Notes: generated by a model from the letters alone, not told the origin. Shown: positions 1 to 6,045, numbered from the stretch's first letter. The stretch is DNA of 11,348 nt from Nanobdellota archaeon (GCA_018901625.1 JAHIEM010000077.1:1-11348), one strand, 5' to 3'. Made by a program: numbers and translations.

Positions 1-455
1 TTAGAGCCTTCTTCAAAAACACTCATTCCAGTCATGCTAGTTCTGGAAACTCCATTCTCAATAAACTCTCTGGAAATATTAACTTTTAACCACGTTCCAA
101 CACCTGCGCTGTCAGTCTTGTAAATCAGCGCCCCGTAATAAACCCCAGAATCAAGAGTTTGCAGACAAACCTCAATAATCTGTCTTCCTCTAAACTCTAT
201 ACTCTTAGTATAATCAATCTCAATTCCAAGCTCATCATCTCTTAGATTATAATCTTCCAGCTTTCTAGAATCTTCTAAACCCCACCTGTCCTCACCTCTC
301 AAATATTCCTTATCCTTAGTAATCAATTCAATATTCCTGCATATCACCTCTCCATTCTTGCCAGAAAACTCAAGTTTAGAAGGCGAGATTCCTATTTCAG
401 TTGCAGAAACAAGATTAAGGAGTAAAAGGATAACTACGGGAATAATCATTTTCAT
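1..455 (-). CDS. Secreted beta-rich surface protein, partial (C-terminus outside window)
   Basis: The reading frame is open through the left edge and gives 151 residues. A TAG stop lies seven codons upstream of the ATG at 455; a second ATG at 449 is the only close alternative. Residues 1-18 form a signal peptide (MKMIIPVVILLLLNLVSA) with a plausible cleavage after Ala18. The mature part starts TEIGISPSKLEFSGKNGE and alternates short beta strands with acidic loops, as in exported beta-sandwich modules of archaeal surface proteins. It has exactly two cysteines, Cys39 and Cys97, which could form a disulfide, and an N-glycosylation sequon at Asn126. It lies 23 nt downstream of the 973-479 gene on the same strand, so the two are probably co-transcribed. 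I do not recognise a named family. The export call is firm; the function is unknown. Confidence 0.8.
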   Translation of the reverse strand, partial: MKMIIPVVILLLLNLVSATEIGISPSKLEFSGKNGEVICRNIELITKDKEYLRGEDRWGLEDSRKLEDYNLRDDELGIEIDYTKSIEFRGRQIIEVCLQTLDSGVYYGALIYKTDSAGVGTWLKVNISREFIENGVSRTSMTGMSVFEEGS

Positions 456-478
456 CTTCTTATTTCCAGATAACTAAC

Positions 479-973
479 TTACTTATCAGGCATAGCTACA
501 AAAATTATTCTAGCAGATTTTACACCATACTCGAGTCCAGTGTAGTCCTCTAAATTAAGCTTGGCGTAAATAGTTTTATTATTAACCCCCCCAACCTCAT
601 CAGGTCTGTCTAGTGTCATATCAAATTTTGAGAGATTATATGTTGCAAGAGAGCAAGCATCATCCATAGAGGCGGGTTTGGTCTTCCTAAGACAAACATT
701 TTTGAATAGCTCATCATTTTCTATTTCTAATCTTGCTGTAACTCTAGCATTTATTTCTCCAGTATTATTAATGCTTAAGATTACCCAATCACCTTCATAA
801 CCCGGATAAACGTTTCCTAAATAAACAGAATCGGCAATCTCTATTTTTAGAGAAGGGGTTTCTATCGTAGCACTAACATTCATATATTTGTTATCGGCCC
901 GAGTTAAAGAAACATAAAAAACAATAGAAAAAAGTGCAATAAAAAGCAGAGCAACAAACCCTCTTTTAATCAT
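479..973 (-). CDS. Membrane-anchored or secreted beta-sandwich protein
   Basis: The protein has 164 residues. Residues 6-25 are a hydrophobic signal or anchor after MIKR, with possible cleavage near Ala26. The core at residues 41-83 reads SLKIEIADSVYLGNVYPG, then a strand ending in NNTGEINARV. This strand-PG-strand-NxG pattern is typical of extracytoplasmic beta-sandwiches and loosely resembles the second domain of the surface protein at 4081-5136, which has EFEDVRPG. TasA/camelysin-like filament subunits share this kind of motif, but that comparison is only suggestive. Cys94 and Cys107 are the only cysteines, and sequons occur at Asn35?-region-independent sites Asn69, Asn113 and Asn131. The start is supported by a TATA box 29 nt upstream. 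It heads an operon with the 455-1 gene. No enzymatic motif is visible; a structural or adhesive role is inferred. Confidence 0.82.
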   Translation of the reverse strand: MIKRGFVALLFIALFSIVFYVSLTRADNKYMNVSATIETPSLKIEIADSVYLGNVYPGYEGDWVILSINNTGEINARVTARLEIENDELFKNVCLRKTKPASMDDACSLATYNLSKFDMTLDRPDEVGGVNNKTIYAKLNLEDYTGLEYGVKSARIIFVAMPDK

Positions 974-994
974 CTTAAAACAAGTGATAAATAC

Positions 995-1002
995 TACTTA
1001 AA
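995..1002 (-). promoter_or_regulatory. TATA box for the 973-479 / 455-1 operon
   Basis: On the minus strand this reads TTTAAGTA after the purine-rich AGAAAGA, which could serve as a BRE. Its first base is 29 nt from the ATG at 973, so transcription should begin at or next to the start codon (leaderless mRNA). Confidence 0.65.
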
Positions 1003-1051
1003 TCTTTCTATTTTTCATCAGGAACAAGTAATGAATTTTTTTCCAAAATAA

Positions 1052-1059
1052 TTATAAAC
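1052..1059 (+). promoter_or_regulatory. TATA box for the membrane-anchored nuclease gene
   Basis: TTATAAAC begins 33 nt before the ATG at 1085, predicting a leader of only a few bases. The same octamer precedes the helicase gene at 9362. Confidence 0.55.
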
Positions 1060-1084
1060 TTAGGAAATCTGAATATTCTATAAA

Positions 1085-1612
1085 ATGGCAGTAAAAAAAG
1101 AGAGTAGTAAGAACAGTCAGGGAGCATTTGCGCTTCTAATCATATTGCTATTCTTCCTAGCTCTAATAAACATTTCAGCAATACTTCTAATGCGCCCCTC
1201 AATCTCTCCACCTCAACAGCAAGATTCTCAGGAAGAAAGTGGAAAAGTAACAGAAGTTCTTGATGGAGAATCATTCACTCTTGATAATGGAAGGATTGTA
1301 AAACTAATAGGAGTAGATGCCCCCGAACTAGGCGGAAAATACTATGAAGAATCAAAAAGATTTCTGGAATTCATGGTTCTTGACAAGACAATAACACTTG
1401 AAAAAGACATAGAAGACAAGGATAGTTCTGGAAGATTACTAAGATATGCTCATGTGGTTTATAATATGGAAGAGCTTTTTGTAAATCTCGAGTCAGTAAG
1501 ACAGGGTTATTCTCTGCCATTCCATACAGGCCAGAATGTCAGGCACAGAGCAGAGATAGAGCAGGCAAGAACAGAATGCATAAAAAACCAGCTTAATCTC
1601 TGCGGAATCTAA
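1085..1612 (+). CDS. Membrane-anchored staphylococcal nuclease (SNase/thermonuclease) homologue
   Basis: The protein has 175 residues. Residues 13-36 form one N-terminal membrane segment, followed by a Pro/Gln/Ser linker (37-52) and an OB-fold SNase domain (53-165). The family signature is clear: GKVTEVLDGESFTL, then VKLIGVDAPE, then GRLLRYAHVVY. Against S. aureus nuclease the Ca ligands Asp40 and Glu43 match Asp78 and Glu81, and catalytic Arg87 matches Arg117. Asp21 aligns with Glu62 and Arg35 with Lys73, two conservative changes at catalytic positions. Cys165 and Cys173 near the C-terminus may form a disulfide. The basic N-terminus suggests the nuclease domain faces outside, where it could cleave environmental DNA or RNA. 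It is flanked by exported-protein genes and overlaps the convergent 2082-1609 gene by 4 bp. The family is certain; full activity is not. Confidence 0.93.
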   Translation: MAVKKESSKNSQGAFALLIILLFFLALINISAILLMRPSISPPQQQDSQEESGKVTEVLDGESFTLDNGRIVKLIGVDAPELGGKYYEESKRFLEFMVLDKTITLEKDIEDKDSSGRLLRYAHVVYNMEELFVNLESVRQGYSLPFHTGQNVRHRAEIEQARTECIKNQLNLCGI

Positions 1613-2082
1613 AACCCAAAACACTCTCTGTATTTCACAACACCTCTATATTTCCATAAAAACGAAACAGAGCTTATCTTCAGCTCAATAACAGCATCTT
1701 GGTTATTTATTGCGTTTTTAACACTGTTGCAAAAATCACCTATTCCCGGAATATAACTCCCAGGAATAGAAACTTCTAAATCAGGATTCTTAGCAATTCC
1801 CCTTGCCACACTTCCCTTCCCAATTGTGTAATAATCAGAATCAACTTTTAGAGAGATTACAGCGTTTTTAGGAAGGTTAGTGATAATCTCGTTTCTCGCA
1901 AGATAACCTGCAAAATTACTCTTATCAATCAAAACAGGCTTAGAATTTGAACTAACACTAGAACTCTCTTTATTGTCTCTAATAACATTGGCATTAATAT
2001 CCAAAAAGTAAAAAGCAAGCAAGATGCTAACTGCAAAAACACTCAAAATCATAAGATTTAATACAAAAACACTCTTTCTCAT
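1609..2082 (-). CDS. Membrane-anchored protein of unknown family
   Basis: The protein has 157 residues. Residues 7-27 are an N-terminal membrane segment after MRKS, followed by a Ser-rich linker (39-48) and a folded domain (50-157). That domain has strands around ISLKVDSDYYTIGKG and NPDLEVSIPGSYI, a helix at GDFCNSVKNAI, and final strands at AVIELKISSVSFLWKYRGVV. The order of strands, a pDLEVSIP segment and a closing strand pair faintly recalls SCP2-like lipid-binding folds, but I would not assign that without a structural search. Cys118 and Cys154 are the only cysteines in an otherwise exported domain. It is the last gene of the 3970-2255 / 2235-2107 / 2082-1609 run, 24 nt after the coiled-coil microprotein. 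Its TAG stop overlaps the TAA of the convergent nuclease gene. Confidence 0.8.
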   Translation of the reverse strand: MRKSVFVLNLMILSVFAVSILLAFYFLDINANVIRDNKESSSVSSNSKPVLIDKSNFAGYLARNEIITNLPKNAVISLKVDSDYYTIGKGSVARGIAKNPDLEVSIPGSYIPGIGDFCNSVKNAINNQDAVIELKISSVSFLWKYRGVVKYRECFGF

Positions 2083-2106
2083 GATATTAACTAAGAAACA
2101 GGGTTT

Positions 2107-2235
2107 TTATTTCTTCTTCTTAACTTCAATAGCCAAGTCATTAACTCTATCAACAAGCTTCTCAAGCTGCCCTTTCAGCTCATTGATATCATCTTTGACT
2201 TTCTCAAATGCTTCTCTTATCTTATCTTGTTCCAT
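2107..2235 (-). CDS. 42-residue coiled-coil microprotein
   Basis: A minus-strand ATG at 2235 opens 42 codons ending in TAA. The protein begins MEQDKIREAFEKVKDD and ends in KKKK. Hydrophobic residues sit at 6, 10, 13, 17, 20, 24, 27, 31, 34 and 38 (I, F, V, I, L, L, L, V, L, V), an unbroken 4-3 heptad pattern over nearly the whole length. Charged residues fill the other positions. This predicts a short amphipathic helix that forms a parallel dimer or trimer, or packs on a partner coiled coil. It has no signal peptide or membrane segment. It sits 19 nt after the Ig-like-repeat gene and 24 nt before the anchored protein gene, all on one strand, so it is probably part of that operon. The regular heptads argue strongly that it is translated. 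Its role is unknown. Confidence 0.75.
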   Translation of the reverse strand: MEQDKIREAFEKVKDDINELKGQLEKLVDRVNDLAIEVKKKK

Positions 2236-2254
2236 TTTTATCTTTTAATTTAAT

Positions 2255-3970
2255 TTAAATTGTAAAAACTGCTTTTTCAAAAGCATAATTCCCTGCTTTA
2301 TCTGATACTCTTATGTCTAAATCATGCTCTCCAGCTCTGAGATAAACCTTCTTTATGCAACTTCCACCTGAAAGAGAAGAGCAAATAGTCTTCCATATGG
2401 GTCTGGTCTCAGAATTATCCCAATATTCAACTTTAAAGAAATTACTTTCACTAATGCTCATTGTAAAAGAGACATACCCCTTCCCAGTTAAATGTGAGAA
2501 AGAGCTAACTATCGGCTCTACTGCATCTGCCTTAACATTCAACTTCTTGCTCTCAGTACTCGCTCCAGATTTATCACTCAATGTAAACCAGTACTGAATT
2601 GTCTGAGTATGATAGCTAATCAAATCAACACTCACAAAACAAGTTGTCTTTCCTCTATCACTTACACACTCATTAAAATTAGCTGGCTTGCTCTGGTAAC
2701 CCAATAATCTATTCCCATAGTTTAATTCCAAGCTTACAGGATTCTCCTCAGCAAATTCTACCATAAACAACCCATTAGCATAACCATTACTAACAGGCAG
2801 AGTCTTAGTTATCTTAGGTTTCTTGCTATCTGTAAAGAATGATGAGTTGATGTTTGCTGTATTTCCAGCCTTGTCAGTAATCTGAATGCTCACATCATGC
2901 TGCCCATCTTTAAATGAAACTTTCTTCTCGCATATTCCATTCTTCAGACTAGAGCACAATGTCTTCAATTTACCCTTCTCTTCCAAATTATCAATATACT
3001 CAACCTTATCCAGATTCTGCTCAGTTAAGTCAATTCTAAAAGTAGCATACTTCCCATCGATATTCTTGTCAAAAGAGTTTATTACTGGGGCAGTTTCATC
3101 AACATTTACAAAAACATGCCTGCTCTCAACACTATTCCCAGCTATATCCTCAATTGTAAACCAGTATTCAATTTTCTGATTATCAAACTCATTCAAACTA
3201 ACATCTACAGAACACTCCTGTCCCAATCCAGAATCGCAATTTTCCATTGCTCTCTGCTTGTAATTTCCAACAACTCCGTAATGAAGAAGTATCTCTCTCA
3301 AGTTGTCTTCATCATAATAAACAGTAAAGACACTCCCTATAAAACTATTTGAACTCGGAGCAGTCTTAGATATCCTTGGCACTTTATTATCTATAAAAAA
3401 GGTTACTCTTTTCTCCTGAACATTAAGCCCGTCAACAGCAAGAACAGTAAAATCATTCAACCCCTGCTTGAATGTATAGCTTCTTTTATAAGAGTTGCAG
3501 TTAGGACATAAAACTCTAGTAGTTCCTGCAACATTATCAATCAACTTAATACTTGCTATTCTATTAGTTGTTATATCTAAAAAAAAACTCGTTCTTGTGA
3601 ACACTCCCCCATTTGAGAAAGGCCAGAGTGCGCTTAGTGTTAAACTCGGAACTTCACCTCCATTGTCTCCTAATAAAGTGCATCCTCCAGAACACTTGCT
3701 CGGTAAACTCGGTGGATAGTACAAATTGTCTCCAACTTTCTGGACGCAAATATCAACAAAACCTTTTCCAGACCTCAAATTTGCAGTACACTTTCCACTC
3801 CCACAAATCAGTCTTCCATCAGGCGATCTAGAGCTATGAGTGCTAGGAGTAATAGAAATGCTCTGCCCGTTAGTCAAGCAGATTCGAACATATTCTGCAG
3901 AAACATTTCCAATTAGCAAGATTAAAATAATAACACTTACAAATCCAATTATTTCTTTTGTTTTTTCCAT
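2255..3970 (-). CDS. Large secreted protein of tandem Ig-like beta-sandwich domains
   Basis: From the ATG at 3970 the protein has 571 residues. A GTG four codons upstream (3982) is an alternative, but its GTGA may serve as a Shine-Dalgarno-like element for the ATG. Residues 7-25 are a signal peptide ending NVSA. Residues 26-108 form a Cys-rich head (six Cys). Five beta-sandwich domains follow: B0 (about 109-194), A1 (195-292), B1 (293-380), A2 (381-482) and B2 (483-571). A domains share an (I/Q)-YWFT motif and B domains share DKAGN near their ends. Each domain has one close Cys pair: 155/158, 245/253, 339/347, 435/444 and 530/538. There is no C-terminal membrane span, so it is released or held by partners. 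A role in adhesion or in building the cell envelope is inferred from this architecture. No enzyme motif is visible. Confidence 0.88.
   Translation of the reverse strand: MEKTKEIIGFVSVIILILLIGNVSAEYVRICLTNGQSISITPSTHSSRSPDGRLICGSGKCTANLRSGKGFVDICVQKVGDNLYYPPSLPSKCSGGCTLLGDNGGEVPSLTLSALWPFSNGGVFTRTSFFLDITTNRIASIKLIDNVAGTTRVLCPNCNSYKRSYTFKQGLNDFTVLAVDGLNVQEKRVTFFIDNKVPRISKTAPSSNSFIGSVFTVYYDEDNLREILLHYGVVGNYKQRAMENCDSGLGQECSVDVSLNEFDNQKIEYWFTIEDIAGNSVESRHVFVNVDETAPVINSFDKNIDGKYATFRIDLTEQNLDKVEYIDNLEEKGKLKTLCSSLKNGICEKKVSFKDGQHDVSIQITDKAGNTANINSSFFTDSKKPKITKTLPVSNGYANGLFMVEFAEENPVSLELNYGNRLLGYQSKPANFNECVSDRGKTTCFVSVDLISYHTQTIQYWFTLSDKSGASTESKKLNVKADAVEPIVSSFSHLTGKGYVSFTMSISESNFFKVEYWDNSETRPIWKTICSSLSGGSCIKKVYLRAGEHDLDIRVSDKAGNYAFEKAVFTI
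2258..3388 (-). repeat. Tandem duplication of a two-domain (A-B) unit inside the Ig-like protein gene
   Basis: Residues 195-380 and 381-571 align end to end. KIEYWFTIEDIAGN matches TIQYWFTLSDKSGA, VSFKDGQHDVSIQITDKAGN matches VYLRAGEHDLDIRVSDKAGN, and TLCSSLKNGIC matches TICSSLSGGSC. The copies are clearly diverged, so the duplication is old. The preceding segment 109-194 resembles a B domain, giving B-A-B-A-B. Confidence 0.85.
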
Positions 3971-4020
3971 AATCTTTCTCACGCAAATTTATCTCTGAAA
4001 ATTACCCCCTCTTTCTGCCT

Positions 4021-4076
4021 GAAATAAAAATAAAAAATAAAAAATAAATTAAAAAAAATAAAAAATTAAATTAAGT
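4021..4076 (-). terminator. Oligo-T terminator of the major surface protein gene
   Basis: Directly after the stop codon at 4081, the minus strand is almost only T with single or double A interruptions: runs of 3, 5, 8, 3, 6, 6, 5 and 3 T over about 55 bases. Archaeal RNA polymerase terminates at such U-tracts, assisted by FttA/aCPSF1, without a hairpin. It is the only tract of this length in the window and should insulate the 5136-4081 gene from the 3970-2255 operon. Confidence 0.75.
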
Positions 4077-4080
4077 TTGT

Positions 4081-5136
4081 TTATATGGCTTCTCCCCAGA
4101 AGTATATCTGTCCCTCTGAGAAATCTCCGACACATGGCTCTGGCATAGTTAACTTAAATGTTAATGCCATTTCAGCACCTGGAGTTAATGTGTTTCCTGG
4201 TGTGATTTTAACCATTGGATTTGCGAAAGTTTGATTCCCGATAATTTCACGTGCCTGATTAATAGCAGTTCCTAGAGGGATTGGAGCATAGTTCTCATCA
4301 TCCTTTCCAGTTATAGCAGTTTTTGCAGTGCTATATTGCCCGTTTGTAGCGAAGTACTTAAACTCTTCTAAAGCAAGTTTGTTTGTGTTATCAGAACATC
4401 TTGCCCCACTTGATGAAGGGTCATAAAAATCAGTTCCTGACATAAACATGTCCAAAACAACTCCACTTCCAGCTTCAGCATCATTTCCTAAGAGTAATGT
4501 CTGTGAATAAGCTTGTGTTCCAGGTCTAACATCTTCAAATTCTAAATCTCCTTCAACTGACAAAGCAATTGTTGGGTTTAGGAACCAGTACTCATTCTCA
4601 TCCATTGTAGCGCTCAATCCAGTTGAATCCATTGCCTCAATAGTTATGAAGTATTCTCCATGCATTGAAGCAGGTGTCTCAACAGTTAGCTCACAGTCAT
4701 AGTAAGCCATTGTCTCAGATTTGAATGTTGTCAAATTCTCTTCTAAGATTCTTGCGTTACAATTCCCAGCAGGAGTGCCTTTTACAGTGCTTGTAACTCT
4801 TGTACATTCTACTTCAACATCATTTCCAACACCTTGTGATGGTCCAATTGTGCCAACAACATCAGTTATTTCCTCAATCTTGTTTTTATCCATAACGAGA
4901 ACAGTCCACTTGATGGATTCTCCTTCAAATGCATAGTTATTTGCTCTTTTTTGAGCCTTCTCAGTGTTTTGGATAAAATCATCTTCAAACACTCTATTAT
5001 CGCACATCCAGATTCTAGGAGTAAACTGTTCAGTTGTTATAGAAACACCGACACCAGTTCCAACACTAGTTGCCATTACCATAGGCATAACAGATAGTAC
5101 TAATAAAGCCATTGCGATTATTGCATAGCTTTTCAT
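4081..5136 (-). CDS. Probable abundant S-layer-like or filament surface protein
   Basis: The protein has 351 residues. Residues 1-22 are a signal peptide (MKSYAIIAMALLVLSVMPMV, then MA) with likely cleavage before TSVGTGVG. Two beta-rich parts follow: residues 28-187, starting VSITTEQFTPRIWMCDNR, and residues 188-351, starting PTIALSVEGDLEFEDVRPG. The mature protein is acidic, with sequons at Asn134 and Asn301 and six cysteines (45, 111, 126, 148, 247, 335). I know similar secreted proteins with an IWMCD-like motif from Pacearchaeota/Woesearchaeota genomes, where they remain uncharacterised; this is from memory, not a search. A long terminator downstream and a large upstream region suggest strong, insulated expression. 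There is no C-terminal anchor, so an assembled layer or fibre is more likely than a single tethered protein. The 5136 start gives the best signal peptide, although a TATA box lies unusually close to it. Confidence 0.85.
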   Translation of the reverse strand: MKSYAIIAMALLVLSVMPMVMATSVGTGVGVSITTEQFTPRIWMCDNRVFEDDFIQNTEKAQKRANNYAFEGESIKWTVLVMDKNKIEEITDVVGTIGPSQGVGNDVEVECTRVTSTVKGTPAGNCNARILEENLTTFKSETMAYYDCELTVETPASMHGEYFITIEAMDSTGLSATMDENEYWFLNPTIALSVEGDLEFEDVRPGTQAYSQTLLLGNDAEAGSGVVLDMFMSGTDFYDPSSSGARCSDNTNKLALEEFKYFATNGQYSTAKTAITGKDDENYAPIPLGTAINQAREIIGNQTFANPMVKITPGNTLTPGAEMALTFKLTMPEPCVGDFSEGQIYFWGEAI

Positions 5137-5143
5137 TTTTCTT

Positions 5144-5153
5144 TTTATATAAA
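5144..5153 (-). promoter_or_regulatory. Palindromic TATA box next to the surface protein start
   Basis: TTTATATAAA is the strongest TATA match in the window and is its own reverse complement. It ends only 8 nt before the ATG at 5136, so on the minus strand initiation would fall inside the signal-peptide codons. It may instead act on the plus strand or be fortuitous. Confidence 0.4.
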
Positions 5154-5162
5154 CCCCCTTTC

Positions 5163-5186
5163 AATTGTTAGAACATGAAAACAATT
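5163..5186. promoter_or_regulatory. Inverted repeat upstream of the surface protein gene (operator or leader hairpin)
   Basis: AATTGTT and AACAATT are perfect 7-base arms around a 10-base loop, 27-50 nt before the ATG and beside the 5144-5153 TATA box. It could be a regulator site in DNA or a hairpin in the leader if transcription starts near 5237. Function is inferred from position only. Confidence 0.35.
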
Positions 5187-5258
5187 TCGCTTTAATCCTG
5201 AACCCACTCTCAAATTACACCTTTTTCTGAACACCATACTAGTTTACAATACAAATTC

Positions 5259-5266
5259 TATTTAAA
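5259..5266 (-). promoter_or_regulatory. Alternative upstream TATA box for the surface protein gene
   Basis: On the minus strand this reads TTTAAATA, identical to the box at 7122-7129. With the usual spacing, transcription would start near 5237 and give a leader of about 100 nt that is richer in G and A than the plus strand. Confidence 0.45.
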
Positions 5267-5385
5267 CAAAATTATACTCTGAGACATATTTTTTTTTGTT
5301 CCTCAAAACAAGTAAAAACAGTGTTATTTGGCGACGGTAACAACAAAAACAGCAAAATCAAATCTAAATCTTATAGAGAGCAAAA

Positions 5386-5394
5386 GATATAAAA
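5386..5394 (+). promoter_or_regulatory. TATA box for the membrane protein / RHH protein pair
   Basis: GATATAAAA predicts a start near 5415 and a leader of about 17 nt. That leader carries GAGG at 5424-5427, a ribosome-binding site 4 nt before the ATG at 5432. This is the one clearly leadered promoter in the window. Confidence 0.6.
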
Positions 5395-5431
5395 ACCACA
5401 GAAAACTACCTAAAATAACAAAAGAGGAAAC

Positions 5432-5713
5432 ATGAACGAAATCTTAATTGCAGCAGTTTTAGGAGGAGTTGGCGGACTAACTAGAGGAGTTGTAGGATTA
5501 TTAAAAGCACTATCTCTAAGAAGAAGAATTATCTGGACATACTACTTGATAACAGTCCTGGTTGCAATGATTGTAGGAATATTCACAGGAATAATATTCA
5601 ATTTTGATTCTAGACTAAGCTTACTAGCAGGTTATGCAGGCACAGATATTCTAGAAGGAATATACAAAAGTTTCAAAGTTGAAAAGGTATATGTGCAGAC
5701 TGCTAAAAAATGA
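5432..5713 (+). CDS. Small multi-span membrane protein
   Basis: The protein has 93 residues. Membrane segments lie at about 3-26 (Gly-rich, AAVLGGVGGLTRGVVGLL) and 35-57 (after SLRRR), with a weaker amphipathic segment at 62-80 containing LLAGYAGTDILEGIYKSF. The Arg cluster at 30-32 suggests that the loop between the first two spans is cytoplasmic. The last eight residues are hydrophilic. The size and the closing AGYAGTD segment recall small phage holin-like proteins, but I cannot place it in a family with confidence. Translation starts at ATG after a GAGG site. The stop overlaps the next gene's start (ATGA), so the membrane protein and the DNA-binding-like protein are translationally coupled. 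A sensor or tether for that partner is a reasonable inference. Confidence 0.82.
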   Translation: MNEILIAAVLGGVGGLTRGVVGLLKALSLRRRIIWTYYLITVLVAMIVGIFTGIIFNFDSRLSLLAGYAGTDILEGIYKSFKVEKVYVQTAKK

Positions 5714-6045
5714 CAACCCTCACTCAATTTATCAAGCAAGCCCGCTCAAGAGGATTCTCAGATTTGCAGATAAGAAATGCCCTGATTGAGAACAAGTGGT
5801 CTCTTGCGCAGATAGAGCATGTTTTTCAGCAGTTAAACCCCAAATTCAAGCTAAAGAATCAAATCTGCATATTTCTCTCTCACGAAATGATTCAAAAATT
5901 AGGAACTAGAGCAAAGAAAAACATGTTCACTCTATCAGAGCAGATAGAAGATATTCTGAGAAGAAGCTGCTCTTCAGGCAAGAAAACTCCAAAAGAAGAA
6001 AAATTAGATGACGCCCTAGTCTCATTATTTTCCAGAAGAAGATAA
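5710..6045 (+). CDS. UBA-like helical plus ribbon-helix-helix protein
   Basis: The protein has 111 residues. Residues 4-40 read as a three-helix UBA-like module (FIKQARSRGFSDLQIRNAL, then W30 and IEHVF), a pattern common at the N-terminus of archaeal proteins. Residues 50-86 fit a CopG/Arc ribbon-helix-helix fold: strand NQICIFL, helix SHEMIQKLGTRAKKN, then a turn and helix TLSEQIEDILRRS. The C-terminus is basic and ends FSRRR. RHH proteins bind DNA as dimers and often repress their own operon or act as antitoxins; no toxin is adjacent. The start overlaps the stop of the upstream membrane protein gene by 4 bp. It could regulate from the membrane through that partner. The RHH call comes from the strand-helix-helix pattern and hydrophobic spacing, without a database match. 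Confidence 0.8.
   Translation: MTTLTQFIKQARSRGFSDLQIRNALIENKWSLAQIEHVFQQLNPKFKLKNQICIFLSHEMIQKLGTRAKKNMFTLSEQIEDILRRSCSSGKKTPKEEKLDDALVSLFSRRR

Noticed and set aside
974..1084. CTGATGA-like C box suggesting a C/D box sRNA in the divergent gap
   Set aside because: There is no matching D box at a suitable distance and no terminal stem; the gap is explained by two divergent promoters.
2024..3831. Several 70-100 codon plus-strand frames opposite the surface-protein operon
   Set aside because: They are shadows of the Ig-like repeat and anchored protein genes, have low-complexity products, and lack promoters at the usual spacing.
4021..4076. The A/T tract as a microsatellite or origin of replication element
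   Set aside because: Its position immediately after a stop codon and its strand-specific T-runs fit a terminator; no origin-box repeats or Orc1/Cdc6 gene are nearby.
5136..5144. GGGGGT upstream of the 5136 start as a ribosome-binding site
   Set aside because: It is 16 nt from the ATG, too far for a Shine-Dalgarno element, and it abuts a TATA box.
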